DNA of 64,000 nucleotides. It comes from Chryseobacterium vaccae. Lineage in GTDB: Bacteria > Bacteroidota > Bacteroidia > Flavobacteriales > Weeksellaceae. Location: NCBI RefSeq assembly GCF_009602705.1, contig NZ_VSWH01000001.1, forward strand, positions 1,178,001-1,242,000, read 5' to 3'. Below are positions 25,604 through 34,388 of this stretch, one piece after another. Position numbers and translations under genes: made by a program. Below the pieces are notes generated by a model that worked only from the letters and a program-made list of their open reading frames with translations, was not told the origin of the DNA and ran no database searches. Position 1 is the stretch's first letter. Every line of letters begins with the position of its first letter.

Positions 25604-26314
25604 TTATTTTGTTTCTTTTTTCTTAGATAGCATCCACTCATATAACTGGGGATCTGAATAAGTTGAATCCCATGAATTATGATTGTCATTCGGGAATATT
25701 TTCAATTCTGCTGAAGGGTTGACGGGATGCAGTTTCTGATAAAAATTGAGTGCATTATCAGGAAGGACAATATCGTCCATTCCGCCATGAAAAATTTTCA
25801 TATTCAAATCTTTATACTGATTGATATTCGCATACATTATTCGGTCCGTAGGTGCGCATACAGAAACTACTGCTGCAAACATTTCAGGATGCTCCATCGC
25901 CAGTTTCAACGATCCCCATCCTCCCATGGAAAGCCCTGTAAGATATATTCTGGAAGGATCTATCTTGTATTTTTTCTGTATTTCCTTTATTAAATTATAT
26001 ACTGTTACCGTATCCCACCATGTATCTGCCGGACACTGCGGAGCCAGAATAGCAACAGGTTCCTTAATCAGGTTTTTATAGGTAAACGGGCTGTGAGCTT
26101 TCACCGCTTCAAGATTGTTTCCTCTCTCTCCTGATCCGTGAAGAAATACAATTAACGGAACGCTTCCTTTTACCTTTTGGGGATAATCCAGAATGTATGA
26201 TATTTTCTCTGTTCTTTTGAAATCTTTGTTGAGTTCTGCTTTGATCTCCTGCGCTTTCAGGGGTAATGAAAACGTCAGGAACAAAAGAGGAATGTATTTC
26301 AAATTTAATTTCAT
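25604..26314 (-). CDS. secreted alpha/beta-hydrolase (prolyl-oligopeptidase/esterase-like)
   Basis: The 236-residue protein has a signal peptide (MKLNLKYIPLLFLTFSLPLKAQ). A compact alpha/beta-hydrolase fold follows, with the oxyanion region FLHGSGERGNN, the nucleophile in GLSMGGWGS (Ser about 127), an acidic residue in FHGGMDDIVLP and the His in NDNHNSWD (about 211). This is the PHB-depolymerase/carbohydrate-esterase-like group often seen in polysaccharide loci, where it may remove acyl substituents from the glycan. It lies between the GH144-type gene and the inserted unknown gene. The catalytic triad is clear; the substrate is inferred from context only. Confidence 0.85.
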   Translation of the reverse strand: MKLNLKYIPLLFLTFSLPLKAQEIKAELNKDFKRTEKISYILDYPQKVKGSVPLIVFLHGSGERGNNLEAVKAHSPFTYKNLIKEPVAILAPQCPADTWWDTVTVYNLIKEIQKKYKIDPSRIYLTGLSMGGWGSLKLAMEHPEMFAAVVSVCAPTDRIMYANINQYKDLNMKIFHGGMDDIVLPDNALNFYQKLHPVNPSAELKIFPNDNHNSWDSTYSDPQLYEWMLSKKKETK

Positions 26315-26336
26315 ATTGTCATTTTAATATTTAAAT

Positions 26337-26359
26337 GGGTTAAAACCCGTTTCAATTGA
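26337..26359. repeat. GGGTTAAAACCC-type palindromic repeat (short copy)
   Basis: GGGTTAAAACCC followed by GTTTCAATTGA. It is related to the GGATTAAAGTCC...CCTCTATTGA element at 20345-20368, in the gap between the esterase and the GH144-type gene. Confidence 0.6.
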
Positions 26360-26403
26360 ATAATGATGTTCCGTGATTTAATAGATTCCATTATCATCTA
26401 TAA

Positions 26404-27786
26404 TTACCTGATCCCGTATTTTTCTGACCGGAAACTTAATTTTTTAAGGCCCTGTTGAATTTCAGGAGCATTCATGAAAAGTTTCCAAAGGAATCCGGTT
26501 CTGTAGTTTTCGATCATTGGAGCAATGGTTCCCTGGTCAATTGCAAGGTATCTTGGTGTAAACCAATTATTATAATTAATAGAAGTGGCATCGTAAGGTC
26601 CTGCGGATCCTATGAATTGAGTTTTTTGGGTGTAAATAAATCTTAAGAAATCCATGGATTCTTTTGGAGTATACGGAAAGCTGCTCAATGCGGCAGTCGG
26701 AGTGATTACCCCATTATCATTGGAGGGCATATGTGCTGTGTAGCCTGTGCTTCCGTCATCATTTCTGGTGTATCCAGCCGTCAATCCCCAGTAATTTGGA
26801 CCGTAGCCTTTCCATTGTTTAGGGTTTTCAATGCAGTATTTATAGTCGATTAAGACTTGATTTTTGTTGAGTTCAAAGTAATTTTTCACGAGTTTATCGG
26901 ATAATCCGGAAGGATCGAGCCCGATATATGAGTACTGTGACCAGAAAAGCGGTCCGCCGTATTCTTCAGCATAATTGTGTTTTACGTACAAAGGAAGTCC
27001 GTATTTGGTTTTGTCGGTGAGATAGCTGCCGTTTCTTGTCCAGCCTTTGTAATAGGTTTCAGCATCTATGGAATAAGTAGGTGATGAAGCCGCAAGAATA
27101 TAGGTAATTAAACATTCATTGTAGCCTTCCAGCGGAAAGTTCATTTCCCATTGATATTCCGGTGACCAGTGCCAGTAAAGGACTTTCTCACCGCCTTTGG
27201 TATACCAGTTCCATTGGATACCTTTCCAGAGTTCGTCACATTTTTCGGCAAGGATTTTTTCTTCGGGAGTTCCGTTTTTAAAATATTCACGAACCATCAG
27301 AATTCCTGAGGTAAGAAATGCTGTTTCTACTAAATCGCCGCCATTATCTTTTTTACCGAAAGGAACTGTTTTTCCTGTTTCTCCGTTGATCCAGTGAGAC
27401 CAGGCTCCTTTGTGCCGATCAGCTTTGGAAAGAAAATCCATCATATGAGAAAGTCTTTTTACCGCTTCTTTTCTTGGGATAAATCCTCTTTCTACGCCTA
27501 CAAGAATGGTAGCCAGTCCAAACCCTGAACCTCCAGTAGTGATGACATGCTTGTCTTTATCAGGATAAATATTATCTTCATGATAGCGCTCTCTTCCCAG
27601 CATTGACTTTGGTTCTGCATATTCCCAGAAATATTTCAGGGCATCTTTCTGAGCTCTGTCCATCAGCTGTTCATCTGTAATATCATTTTTTACAGCTGCA
27701 TTTTTCGACTGAAGAGTTGATGTGTTTTTGCAGGAGTATACCAACAACAAAGAAGTTACAGCAATTGATACTATTGTCTTTTTCAT
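26404..27786 (-). CDS. glucoamylase-fold lipoprotein, GH144-like (probable endo-beta-1,2-glucanase)
   Basis: The 460-residue protein starts with a lipoprotein signal peptide (MKKTIVSIAVTSLLLVYSC). It carries the glycoamylase-like (PF10091) (alpha/alpha)6 fold typical of this group: LKYFWEYAEPKSMLGRERYH, TGGSGFGLATILVGVERGF, WSHWINGETG, ETAFLTSGILMVREYF and MIENYRTGFLWKLFMNAPEI. In Bacteroidetes this family is GH144, whose studied members are endo-beta-1,2-glucanases that make sophoro-oligosaccharides. The context (SusC, SusD, GH3) fits. The outer-membrane lipoprotein form suggests action near the cell surface. Linkage specificity is inferred from family knowledge. Confidence 0.85.
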   Translation of the reverse strand: MKKTIVSIAVTSLLLVYSCKNTSTLQSKNAAVKNDITDEQLMDRAQKDALKYFWEYAEPKSMLGRERYHEDNIYPDKDKHVITTGGSGFGLATILVGVERGFIPRKEAVKRLSHMMDFLSKADRHKGAWSHWINGETGKTVPFGKKDNGGDLVETAFLTSGILMVREYFKNGTPEEKILAEKCDELWKGIQWNWYTKGGEKVLYWHWSPEYQWEMNFPLEGYNECLITYILAASSPTYSIDAETYYKGWTRNGSYLTDKTKYGLPLYVKHNYAEEYGGPLFWSQYSYIGLDPSGLSDKLVKNYFELNKNQVLIDYKYCIENPKQWKGYGPNYWGLTAGYTRNDDGSTGYTAHMPSNDNGVITPTAALSSFPYTPKESMDFLRFIYTQKTQFIGSAGPYDATSINYNNWFTPRYLAIDQGTIAPMIENYRTGFLWKLFMNAPEIQQGLKKLSFRSEKYGIR

Positions 27787-27814
27787 GATTTCTTTTTTAC
27801 CTGATCTTACTAAA

Positions 27815-27845
27815 AGAAGAGGAGAACTTTCATTCTCCTCTAAAG
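27815..27845 (-). terminator. hairpin between susD and the GH144-type gene
   Basis: AGAGGAGAA and TTCTCCTCT form a perfect 9-base-pair stem with a 6-base loop, followed by TCTTTTAG on the minus strand. It lies just past the SusD-like stop. In SusC/SusD loci such hairpins often reduce read-through so that transport proteins outnumber enzymes. Confidence 0.7.
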
Positions 27846-27856
27846 TTTATTTAATC

Positions 27857-29275
27857 TTAATAGCCGGGATTTTGGGTAAAAGCACCGTTGCTCTGATCCA
27901 TCGCATCTAAAGGTATTGGGAATAATTCATTCTTCCCAGCCTTAAATCCGTAAGGAGCTAATACTGTTGCAGCCTGGCCTGTTCTTACCAAATCTACAAA
28001 ACGGTCTCCTTCTAAAGCAAGTTCCACTCTTCTTTCATGCCATATTGCAGCTCTAAGTGCTGTTTGTGTTGTAGCTGTAGTTCCTAAAAGATCTGCTCTG
28101 TCTCTCACTTTATTCAAGTTTAATATTGCTGTAGCTGTATTCCCTAATTCATTGGCTGCTTCTGCATTAATCAAAAGAATTTCCGCAAAACGCAGGATTC
28201 TAATGTTTTGAATAGATCCATAACCGCAAGCACTATTATTTAATGCTTTGGGAACATAAATTTTTTGATTATAAGTAGTTACGGACTGGGCGTCTCCCAT
28301 GGCAATTAAATCCCCCTCCGGAGTAGTTTCTCCATTTCTAAGTATGGTAAGTTCTTTTCTTATATCACCAGTTTCAAACGCATTTTCCAAGGCACTTGAA
28401 GGGGTAAAAAAGCCCCAACCGAACTGATCTCTTACTCCTTGAACTTCAGCATACTGACTTCCTTTATATGGAGGTATACAATCACAGTTCACCTCAAAAA
28501 CAGATTCTTTTCCAAATTCGCCTGCCGGTCTGAATAAGTGGTTAAAGTCCGGATCAAGATCATATCCCATTCCCATTACAAGATTGGAAGTATCATAAGC
28601 TTTCTGCCAGTCTTTTTTATAAAGATATACTTTAGAAAGCAAGCCTAATGCAGCTCCTTTTGTTACTCTTCCTAAATCTGAAGCAGGATAAGTCTGGGGA
28701 AGAAGCTCTGCCGCTGCAGTAAGATCTGAAATGATAAAATTATACACTTCTTCAACTGAATTTCTAGGCTTATCATATACAGTCTCCACTTTATCATAAA
28801 TTGGAACTCCACCATAGATTCTTACCAGGTTAAAATAGAAATAGGCCCTTAACATTCTTGCTTCCGCAACCAATCTGGTTCTTAGGTTAGCATTCATATC
28901 TATTCCCGGTACATTGGTAATGACCTGATTGGCTCTGTTTACAGCCTGCCACTGCCCGATCCAATAACCTCTCACCCCTTCATCACTGACTGTATAGGTA
29001 AAATTATCATATACATTGATAAAAGAAGCATCTCCTGGGTTAGATCCTTTAACTACATCATCCGCCGGTACTCCAAACACAAACTGATAAGGAAAAGCCG
29101 AGTTTTCCCAGCTTCTTAAAAAGCTATAGATAGCACTGGTTGCCTGAATAGCATCTTCCTGTGTTTTGAAAAATGATGACGCTTCTGTATATCCTTCTTG
29201 TTTTATATCTAAATAATCATCCTTGCAGCTCACGACAAGTGAAAATAATGCGATTGATAAAAATATCTTTTTCAT
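27857..29275 (-). CDS. SusD/RagB family nutrient-binding outer membrane lipoprotein
   Basis: The 472-residue protein has a lipoprotein signal peptide (MKKIFLSIALFSLVVSC). It shows SusD-family features: DYLDIKQEGYTEASSFFKTQ near the N-terminus, RAYFYFNLVRIYGGVPIYD, and a C-terminal region with RILRFAEILLINAEAANELG, WHERRVELALEGDRFVDLVRTG and ELFPIPLDAMDQSNGAFTQN. It should sit on the cell surface as the lid of the SusC transporter and bind the glycan or its oligosaccharides. It follows the SusC-like gene by 12 bases, as is normal for these pairs. Confidence 0.95.
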   Translation of the reverse strand: MKKIFLSIALFSLVVSCKDDYLDIKQEGYTEASSFFKTQEDAIQATSAIYSFLRSWENSAFPYQFVFGVPADDVVKGSNPGDASFINVYDNFTYTVSDEGVRGYWIGQWQAVNRANQVITNVPGIDMNANLRTRLVAEARMLRAYFYFNLVRIYGGVPIYDKVETVYDKPRNSVEEVYNFIISDLTAAAELLPQTYPASDLGRVTKGAALGLLSKVYLYKKDWQKAYDTSNLVMGMGYDLDPDFNHLFRPAGEFGKESVFEVNCDCIPPYKGSQYAEVQGVRDQFGWGFFTPSSALENAFETGDIRKELTILRNGETTPEGDLIAMGDAQSVTTYNQKIYVPKALNNSACGYGSIQNIRILRFAEILLINAEAANELGNTATAILNLNKVRDRADLLGTTATTQTALRAAIWHERRVELALEGDRFVDLVRTGQAATVLAPYGFKAGKNELFPIPLDAMDQSNGAFTQNPGY

Positions 29276-29287
29276 GTCTCTTTCTTA

Positions 29288-32110
29288 TTAAAATGTTAAG
29301 TTTAAACCAATAGTGTAAATGGCTGAAATTGGATAAATATTATTATCAACTCCCATTTGTACACGGTCTGTATTTAAGATTTCAGGCGAGAATCCATTAT
29401 ATTTGAAACTTGTCCATGGGTTCTGGGCACTTACATATAATCTTAATTTAGTAATGGACATAGCGTCTGCAAATGCTTTTGGTAAGTTATACCCTACCTG
29501 AATATTTCTTATTCTTATATAGCTTCCATCTTCTACATAAAAACTATTAGGTAAAATTATAGCCTGATCATTCGTTGCCATTGGGTATGCATTTGATGTT
29601 CCTGCCCCATGCCATCTATTGTTGTAAAAATCTAAATCCCAGCTTTCATTTCCGTAACGCTGCTCCCTGTTAAAGTTGTAAATTTTATTTCCGAAGACAC
29701 CCTGAAAGTCAATAGCAAAATCAAAATCATATACATTCAGATTAACACCAAACCCATATGTTCCTTTAGGAATAGGACTTCCCAAAAATGTTTTATCTCT
29801 GGCATCAATTACCCCATTTCCGTCAATATCTGCAAATCTAAATCCTCCAGCTTTTGCTCCGTTCTGAGTAGCCCATGCGTCCACTTCGGCCTGGTTCTGG
29901 AAAATCCCGTCTACCTGATATCCGAAATAGGAACCAACAGCCTGTCCTTCCTGCAATCTTATAATAGAGTTACCATATAAACTCGCTCCAGTCTGTAAAT
30001 AAGATCCATTAAAAACAGAGGTAATTCTGTTTTTCAAAGTGGTCATATTTCCATAAACACCCAGTTTTACATTATCACTAATCTTAGTATCATAATTAAC
30101 AGAGAATTCAAATCCTTTATTATTAAAAGAGTAAGCATTGGTAATATAATTATTCCAGTTACCCGCACCAGAAACAGTTCCCTGAACGATACCATAAACA
30201 ACATCTTTGGTATCTTTATCAAAATAGGTAGCATCAATTTTCAATTTATTATTCAGCAACGCCATTTCTAATCCAAAATCTTTACCTGTTGTTGTTTCCC
30301 AACCAATATTCGGGTCTATAATCTGGTCTATTGTCTGAGCAGGGTATCCAGTATTTCCGTAATAGGTTCCGGCTTCAATAATACTTGTATTCAAAGTATA
30401 AGCTCTCTGTACATCAGGATTACCTAATTTACCCCAGCTTGCTCTTAATTTTAAAAGATTAAAAACATTCTGCTCACTCATGAAACTTTCTTTAGAAACC
30501 ACCCATCCTGCGCTTACAGCCGGGAATATACGATACCTGTCGTCAGAAGAATATTTAGAAGTTCCATCTCTACGTATGGATGCGTTCACCAGATATCTTC
30601 CGTCATAATCATAGTTAAGTCTTCCAAAAAAAGATTCAATTCTATCCTGATATGGAATCACATTTCTTTCTCCTTTATCAAAACTGGTCAGATAAATATC
30701 TGTTCCATTCGAAATACCCAGCGAAGAATTTGTTCCGTCATAACCTACATTCAATGCTTCGGCATAGTTCTGGGAATAAGAGTTTCTTGTTCTGGAAAAT
30801 CCTGCTAATAATTCAACATTGTGTTTTCCGAAATCTCTTTTCCAGCTTAATGTATTGTCCCAGATATAATTTCTGGTCTTAGCATCTCTTGTTATTAATT
30901 TAGTAGGTTTTTGATCTGCTGTAGGGACATAGCCAAATGTTGGCGTATATTCGTACTTACTGGAATTGATGTTATCAGAGCTATAGCTGATTCGTAAAGT
31001 AAAGTCTTTTAAAAATTTATATTCTCCCCATATATTATTCAGCAATCTTTCTTCTCTGGTCTGAGATCTGAATAAATCTAATTTTGCTCTTGGATTAGGA
31101 ATCTTCGCCAGTGTAAAATACTGATATCCTCCTGTAGCCGGATCAATGGGACCATAAATAGGCGGTGAAGAGTAAGCATCCAGTAAGGTATTCTGCGCAT
31201 GATCTGTACGCATTTTTGAAAAAGTGAAATTATTTCCGATGGTAATATTATCGGTAATTTTATAGGTAAGATTTACTTTAGTGGTAAATCTGTTAAAGCC
31301 ACTTCCCGAGTTAATTCCCCGCCCCGCTGCTAAGTTTCCTTCGTCCTGAAGATTTCCTGCACTTAAGTAATAATTCAGTTTTCCAAGATTACCCGATGCT
31401 GAAATATCATTAGAGTTAATGATACTTGTTCTAAAAATTTCTTTGAACCAATCTGTATCCTGAGGATAAGAAGACCTGTTTAAAAATACAGGATTATTTA
31501 CTTTATCATTGATTAATTTCTCATTATATAACTCTAAATACTGGTCTGAATTAACCATTTTAGGAATATTCGTTACTGTTTTAATTCCTAAATAGGAGTT
31601 GAAATTGAAAACAGGTTTCTTTCCTTTTCCGGTTTTGGTTTTGATAATCACCGCTCCGTTTGAAGCTCTTGCTCCATAAATTGCCAAACTCGAAGGATCT
31701 TTCAGGACACTCATGGATTCAATATCCTGAGGGTTTAGGAAAGAGATATCATCAGTAATCATTCCGTCAACAATAAAAACAGTTTTACCTGTCAAAGAGC
31801 TGATTCCCCGGATATCAACTCTGGGCGAGCCGCCCGGTGCTCCGGAATTCAATACCTGTACCCCTGATAATCTACCCTGAATAGAACTGATTGGATTAGC
31901 ATTAGGTCTGTTAGCCAAATCCTTAGCAGAAACGATTCCGATACTACCGGTCACATTTTCTTTTTTCTGAGATCCATACCCGATCAAAACTACTTCCTCG
32001 ATCTTCTGCTCTTTTACAGCAGTATCTTTTGGAGCAGTCTGCGCATTGGCGTTCATACCGAAGTATAGAACAGCAATGAGGCATGAATACTTTAAATCAC
32101 GTTGTTTCAT
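29288..32110 (-). CDS. SusC/RagA family TonB-dependent outer membrane transporter
   Basis: About 940 residues from the ATG at 32110, which gives the signal peptide (MKQRDLKYSCLIAVLYFGMNANAQ). An in-frame ATG 8 codons earlier is less likely. The TonB-box region KIEEVVLIGYGSQKKENVTG is at about residues 36-55. The plug domain follows with GSPRVDIRGISSL, IESMSVLKDPSSLAIYGARA and SNGAVIIKT. The rest is a 22-stranded barrel ending in an aromatic strand (YTIGLNLTF). It lacks the N-terminal carboxypeptidase-like domain that many SusC proteins have, so it is a short form. It imports oligosaccharides into the periplasm using TonB energy, with the SusD partner just downstream. Confidence 0.95.
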   Translation of the reverse strand: MKQRDLKYSCLIAVLYFGMNANAQTAPKDTAVKEQKIEEVVLIGYGSQKKENVTGSIGIVSAKDLANRPNANPISSIQGRLSGVQVLNSGAPGGSPRVDIRGISSLTGKTVFIVDGMITDDISFLNPQDIESMSVLKDPSSLAIYGARASNGAVIIKTKTGKGKKPVFNFNSYLGIKTVTNIPKMVNSDQYLELYNEKLINDKVNNPVFLNRSSYPQDTDWFKEIFRTSIINSNDISASGNLGKLNYYLSAGNLQDEGNLAAGRGINSGSGFNRFTTKVNLTYKITDNITIGNNFTFSKMRTDHAQNTLLDAYSSPPIYGPIDPATGGYQYFTLAKIPNPRAKLDLFRSQTREERLLNNIWGEYKFLKDFTLRISYSSDNINSSKYEYTPTFGYVPTADQKPTKLITRDAKTRNYIWDNTLSWKRDFGKHNVELLAGFSRTRNSYSQNYAEALNVGYDGTNSSLGISNGTDIYLTSFDKGERNVIPYQDRIESFFGRLNYDYDGRYLVNASIRRDGTSKYSSDDRYRIFPAVSAGWVVSKESFMSEQNVFNLLKLRASWGKLGNPDVQRAYTLNTSIIEAGTYYGNTGYPAQTIDQIIDPNIGWETTTGKDFGLEMALLNNKLKIDATYFDKDTKDVVYGIVQGTVSGAGNWNNYITNAYSFNNKGFEFSVNYDTKISDNVKLGVYGNMTTLKNRITSVFNGSYLQTGASLYGNSIIRLQEGQAVGSYFGYQVDGIFQNQAEVDAWATQNGAKAGGFRFADIDGNGVIDARDKTFLGSPIPKGTYGFGVNLNVYDFDFAIDFQGVFGNKIYNFNREQRYGNESWDLDFYNNRWHGAGTSNAYPMATNDQAIILPNSFYVEDGSYIRIRNIQVGYNLPKAFADAMSITKLRLYVSAQNPWTSFKYNGFSPEILNTDRVQMGVDNNIYPISAIYTIGLNLTF

Positions 32111-32395
32111 ATAGTTCAATTTTATTTCGTACAATCAAATTTAAACATGTCTTAATAGTGGAGTTATTCTAAATTCTCAAAAAAAGACATTAGTCAAAAA
32201 TAGAAAAAAAAACGAACAATGTTAACAATTATTAAAAATTTAACAAAATCAGTTAATTTCTAGATATAAATTCAAAACAAACGAAACATAAAGAAATAAA
32301 CAGCAATACAAAGTAAAATTCAAAGAAAAATAAACAATTGAAAAATTCATAATTCCACTTAAAAGTTAACTAAATCAGTAGGGTAAAATTAATAT
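32111..32395. other. divergent promoter region between the glucan locus and the DUF4197 gene
   Basis: Gene-free and very AT-rich (long A tracts, GTTAACAATTATT words). It holds the leader of the SusC transcript (about 85 bases after the -7 element at 32195-32202) and the start of the DUF4197 promoter. No regulator gene (ECF sigma/anti-sigma, hybrid two-component) is present beside the locus. Confidence 0.6.
32195..32202 (-). promoter_or_regulatory. -7 promoter element for the SusC/SusD transcript
   Basis: The minus strand reads TATTTTTG (TAnnTTTG), about 85 bases before the SusC start. No -33 element sits at the standard spacing. Confidence 0.45.
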
Positions 32396-32427
32396 TTTGT
32401 TAAACTAGAGAATAGTCTTTACCTTTG
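32396..32427 (+). promoter_or_regulatory. full Bacteroidetes promoter for the DUF4197 gene
   Basis: TTTG at 32396-32399, a 20-base spacer, then TACCTTTG at 32420-32427. This fits the Bacteroidetes -33/-7 consensus (TTTG-N19-20-TAnnTTTG), 32 bases before the ATG at 32460. It is the best promoter match in the window. Confidence 0.75.
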
Positions 32428-32459
32428 GCGCAGTATTTGAAAAAACAAGATAAAGATCA

Positions 32460-33131
32460 ATGAAAAAATACCTTATCGCAGCAGCCGTTTTAATAGGAAC
32501 CGGAGCCGCCATTATCACCACAACACAGTCATGCACTTCCATGGCTACTTCCGACCTGGGCTTATCGATCATTAAACGAATGCTTTTGAACGGCATTGAC
32601 AAAGGGATGGGCATCTACAGTAACAAAGAAGCTTTTCTTCAAAACAATATGGTAGATAAGGCTCTTCCAAAACAACTTAGAGACATCAACTCCACTCTGG
32701 AAAAGATAGCGCCTTCCCTTGTTGCCAAAGAGAGAGATTATATTGCACAGGCAGCGTCTTACACCGTGAATATTTCCAAACCGATTCTCCAGGGAGCTGT
32801 AAACAGTCTGAATGCTCAGGACGTTACCAGAATCATCCAGGGTACAACAGCAACCCAAATCCTGAAAGAAAAAACTTCGCAACAGCTTGTTGCAGCCATT
32901 GCACCAAAGGTTGATGAAAAACTGAACGAATACGGTATTATAAAAACCCTTAATACGGCACTATCCGGAAACAATCTTCTGGGCAGCCTTCTGGGTGGAG
33001 GAAATAATACAGTGAATGCAGGAGGATTAAGCCAGCTTGCTTCTGAACAACTGGTAAACGGCCTCTTCAATATTATCGAAGATTACGAGCACCAAAACTC
33101 CAAGACGTTACTCGGACCACTTGGAAAATAG
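32460..33131 (+). CDS. DUF4197 domain-containing exported protein
   Basis: The 223-residue protein has an N-terminal signal segment (MKKYLIAAAVLIGTGAAII, with a Cys after SQS that may be lipidated). A mostly helical DUF4197 domain fills the rest, with GLSIIKRMLLNGIDKGMG, DYIAQAASYTVNISKPILQ, TTATQILKEKTSQQLVAAIAP and a C-terminal LVNGLFNIIEDYE. The family is widespread in Bacteroidetes and proteobacteria as an exported protein without a known activity. It has its own full promoter and is followed 41 bases later by the DUF493 gene, so the two are likely co-transcribed. Confidence 0.88.
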   Translation: MKKYLIAAAVLIGTGAAIITTTQSCTSMATSDLGLSIIKRMLLNGIDKGMGIYSNKEAFLQNNMVDKALPKQLRDINSTLEKIAPSLVAKERDYIAQAASYTVNISKPILQGAVNSLNAQDVTRIIQGTTATQILKEKTSQQLVAAIAPKVDEKLNEYGIIKTLNTALSGNNLLGSLLGGGNNTVNAGGLSQLASEQLVNGLFNIIEDYEHQNSKTLLGPLGK

Positions 33132-33172
33132 AAAAAAAATCGTTATATTTATATATAATTTAACAACGGCAG

Positions 33173-33478
33173 ATGGACATATTACAAGGAAATCAACACG
33201 CAACTCCCGAGGATTTTTACAAATCTCTAAAGGAAAAGCTGGAAGGTCATCACGACTTTCCGGAAGATTATTTATTTAAATTTATCATTCCCACAGACCA
33301 GGCAAAACTTACTGAGATTTACAAAGTTTTTGATGGCATTAAATTTACACTGGGAAACCGCGAAAGCAAAAACGGAAAATATACAGCCTGTAACATCAAC
33401 GCATTTGTACTGGATGCAGATCAGGTTGTCAATATTTATAAAGAAGTATCAAAAATAGAAGGTGTTATTCTATTATAA
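33173..33478 (+). CDS. DUF493 family protein (YbeD-like)
   Basis: The 101-residue protein has the small alpha/beta ACT-like fold of DUF493. It shows FPEDYLFKFIIPTDQAKLTE at residues 28-47, the middle helix-strand, and the C-terminal DADQVVNIYKEVSKIEGVI. E. coli YbeD is the known relative; the role is unknown, possibly as a small regulatory domain. There is no signal peptide, so it is cytoplasmic. The strong bidirectional terminator at 33499 ends the transcript. Confidence 0.88.
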   Translation: MDILQGNQHATPEDFYKSLKEKLEGHHDFPEDYLFKFIIPTDQAKLTEIYKVFDGIKFTLGNRESKNGKYTACNINAFVLDADQVVNIYKEVSKIEGVILL

Positions 33479-33498
33479 TACTTTACTTCTAAAAATAA

Positions 33499-33538
33499 GA
33501 AACGGCTATTTCTACTTTTGAAACAGCCGTTTTTTTAT
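33499..33538. terminator. bidirectional terminator between DUF493 and ArsC-like genes
   Basis: AACGGCT-A-TTTC pairs with GAAA-C-AGCCGTT around TACTTTT, with a T7 tract on the plus side and an A/T-rich tract on the other. It sits between convergent genes. Confidence 0.85.
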
Positions 33539-33545
33539 TGATTTT

Positions 33546-33896
33546 TTATTTTTCAATAAAGAATTTCACATTTTCAATAGGTCTTCCCAGCATAGCCACG
33601 GAGCCTTTGATCAGAATCGGACGCTGGATAAGGGAAGGATTTTCAGAGAGAATCTTCAGCCACTCTTCTTCAGAATACTCTTTATCAGCAAAATTCTCTA
33701 AGTAGAGTTTATCAGTCTTGCGGATCAGATGAAATACGGTCTGATTCAGTTTTTTCAATACCGTTTTAATTTCCAGAATACTTAGCGGATCTTCAATAAT
33801 GTTGATGATCTCGAACGGTACACCATTTTCGTCCAGATATTCCAGTACAGCATTTGACTTTGAGCAGTCTCCGTTATGTAAAACTTTTACCAGCAT
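33546..33896 (-). CDS. ArsC/Spx family protein (arsenate reductase-like)
   Basis: The 116-residue protein has the thioredoxin-like ArsC fold. The single redox Cys is in NGDCSKSNAVLEYLDENG near residue 10, with HLIRKTDKLYLENFADKEYS in the middle and the conserved QRPILIKGSVAMLGRP near the C-terminus, including the cis-Pro-like RP. The lone Cys (CSKS, not CxxC) fits glutaredoxin-coupled arsenate reductases, but many family members have other or unknown roles. No arsenic-resistance genes lie nearby, so a true arsenate role is uncertain. Confidence 0.87.
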   Translation of the reverse strand: MLVKVLHNGDCSKSNAVLEYLDENGVPFEIINIIEDPLSILEIKTVLKKLNQTVFHLIRKTDKLYLENFADKEYSEEEWLKILSENPSLIQRPILIKGSVAMLGRPIENVKFFIEK

Positions 33897-34388
33897 AATA
33901 CAGACATTTAAAAATTAAACTTTTCTCCTCAAATTTAGCAAGAAACCGTCTGATCTGCATCTTAAAATCTGATAAAAAATTGTTAAAAGCAAAATTTATT
34001 CATCAACTTTTACATATTCCAATGTCCTGTCTTATCGTTCGTACTAATTCTTTTCTTAGTATCAAAATAGTCCACTGTAAACGGAAAGGATATAACAAAC
34101 ACTTATACTGATTGTAAGTGTTTTTATTATCAGAAAGCTTTCATTTCCCATTACGGGATTTATCACCGTTGACTCCCTGGAACTTACCCCCTTCAAGAAA
34201 TACCTGATATGTATTTTCAGGGAGGCTCTACTCTGTTTTTGGTTGCTTTAACCAGCTATCACTTTCCGATTAACTCTTTTGAATATGTATAAGGCTGAAC
34301 ACAAGAAATAATAAAAATTTCATTTGTTTGATTCTATATATGTTAAATGGTTCAAGAACTTATGTTAAGCACTCCCTAAGGGATTGTT
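33897..34388. other. gene-free region with one orphan hairpin
   Basis: No intact coding frame is found on either strand. At 34097-34128 there is a terminator-like hairpin for the plus strand with no plus-strand gene in front of it. The stretch from 34140 to 34300 is less AT-rich and has coding-like words in several frames interrupted by stops, so it might be decayed coding DNA, but I cannot link it to any family. Confidence 0.5.
34097..34128 (+). terminator. orphan hairpin terminator (plus strand)
   Basis: AAACACTTA and TAAGTGTTT make a 9-base-pair stem with a 9-base loop, followed by TTATTAT. The only plus-strand gene upstream ends at 33478 with its own terminator, so this would end an unannotated transcript if used. 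Confidence 0.55.

Noticed and set aside
32111..32459. Riboswitch or regulatory RNA in the long SusC leader
   Set aside because: The leader is about 85 bases of AT-rich sequence without a stable stem or known riboswitch core.
34141..34320. Possible decayed gene in the 33897-34388 gap
   Set aside because: All six frames are broken by stops, and no fragment resembles a known family, so a pseudogene call is not supported.
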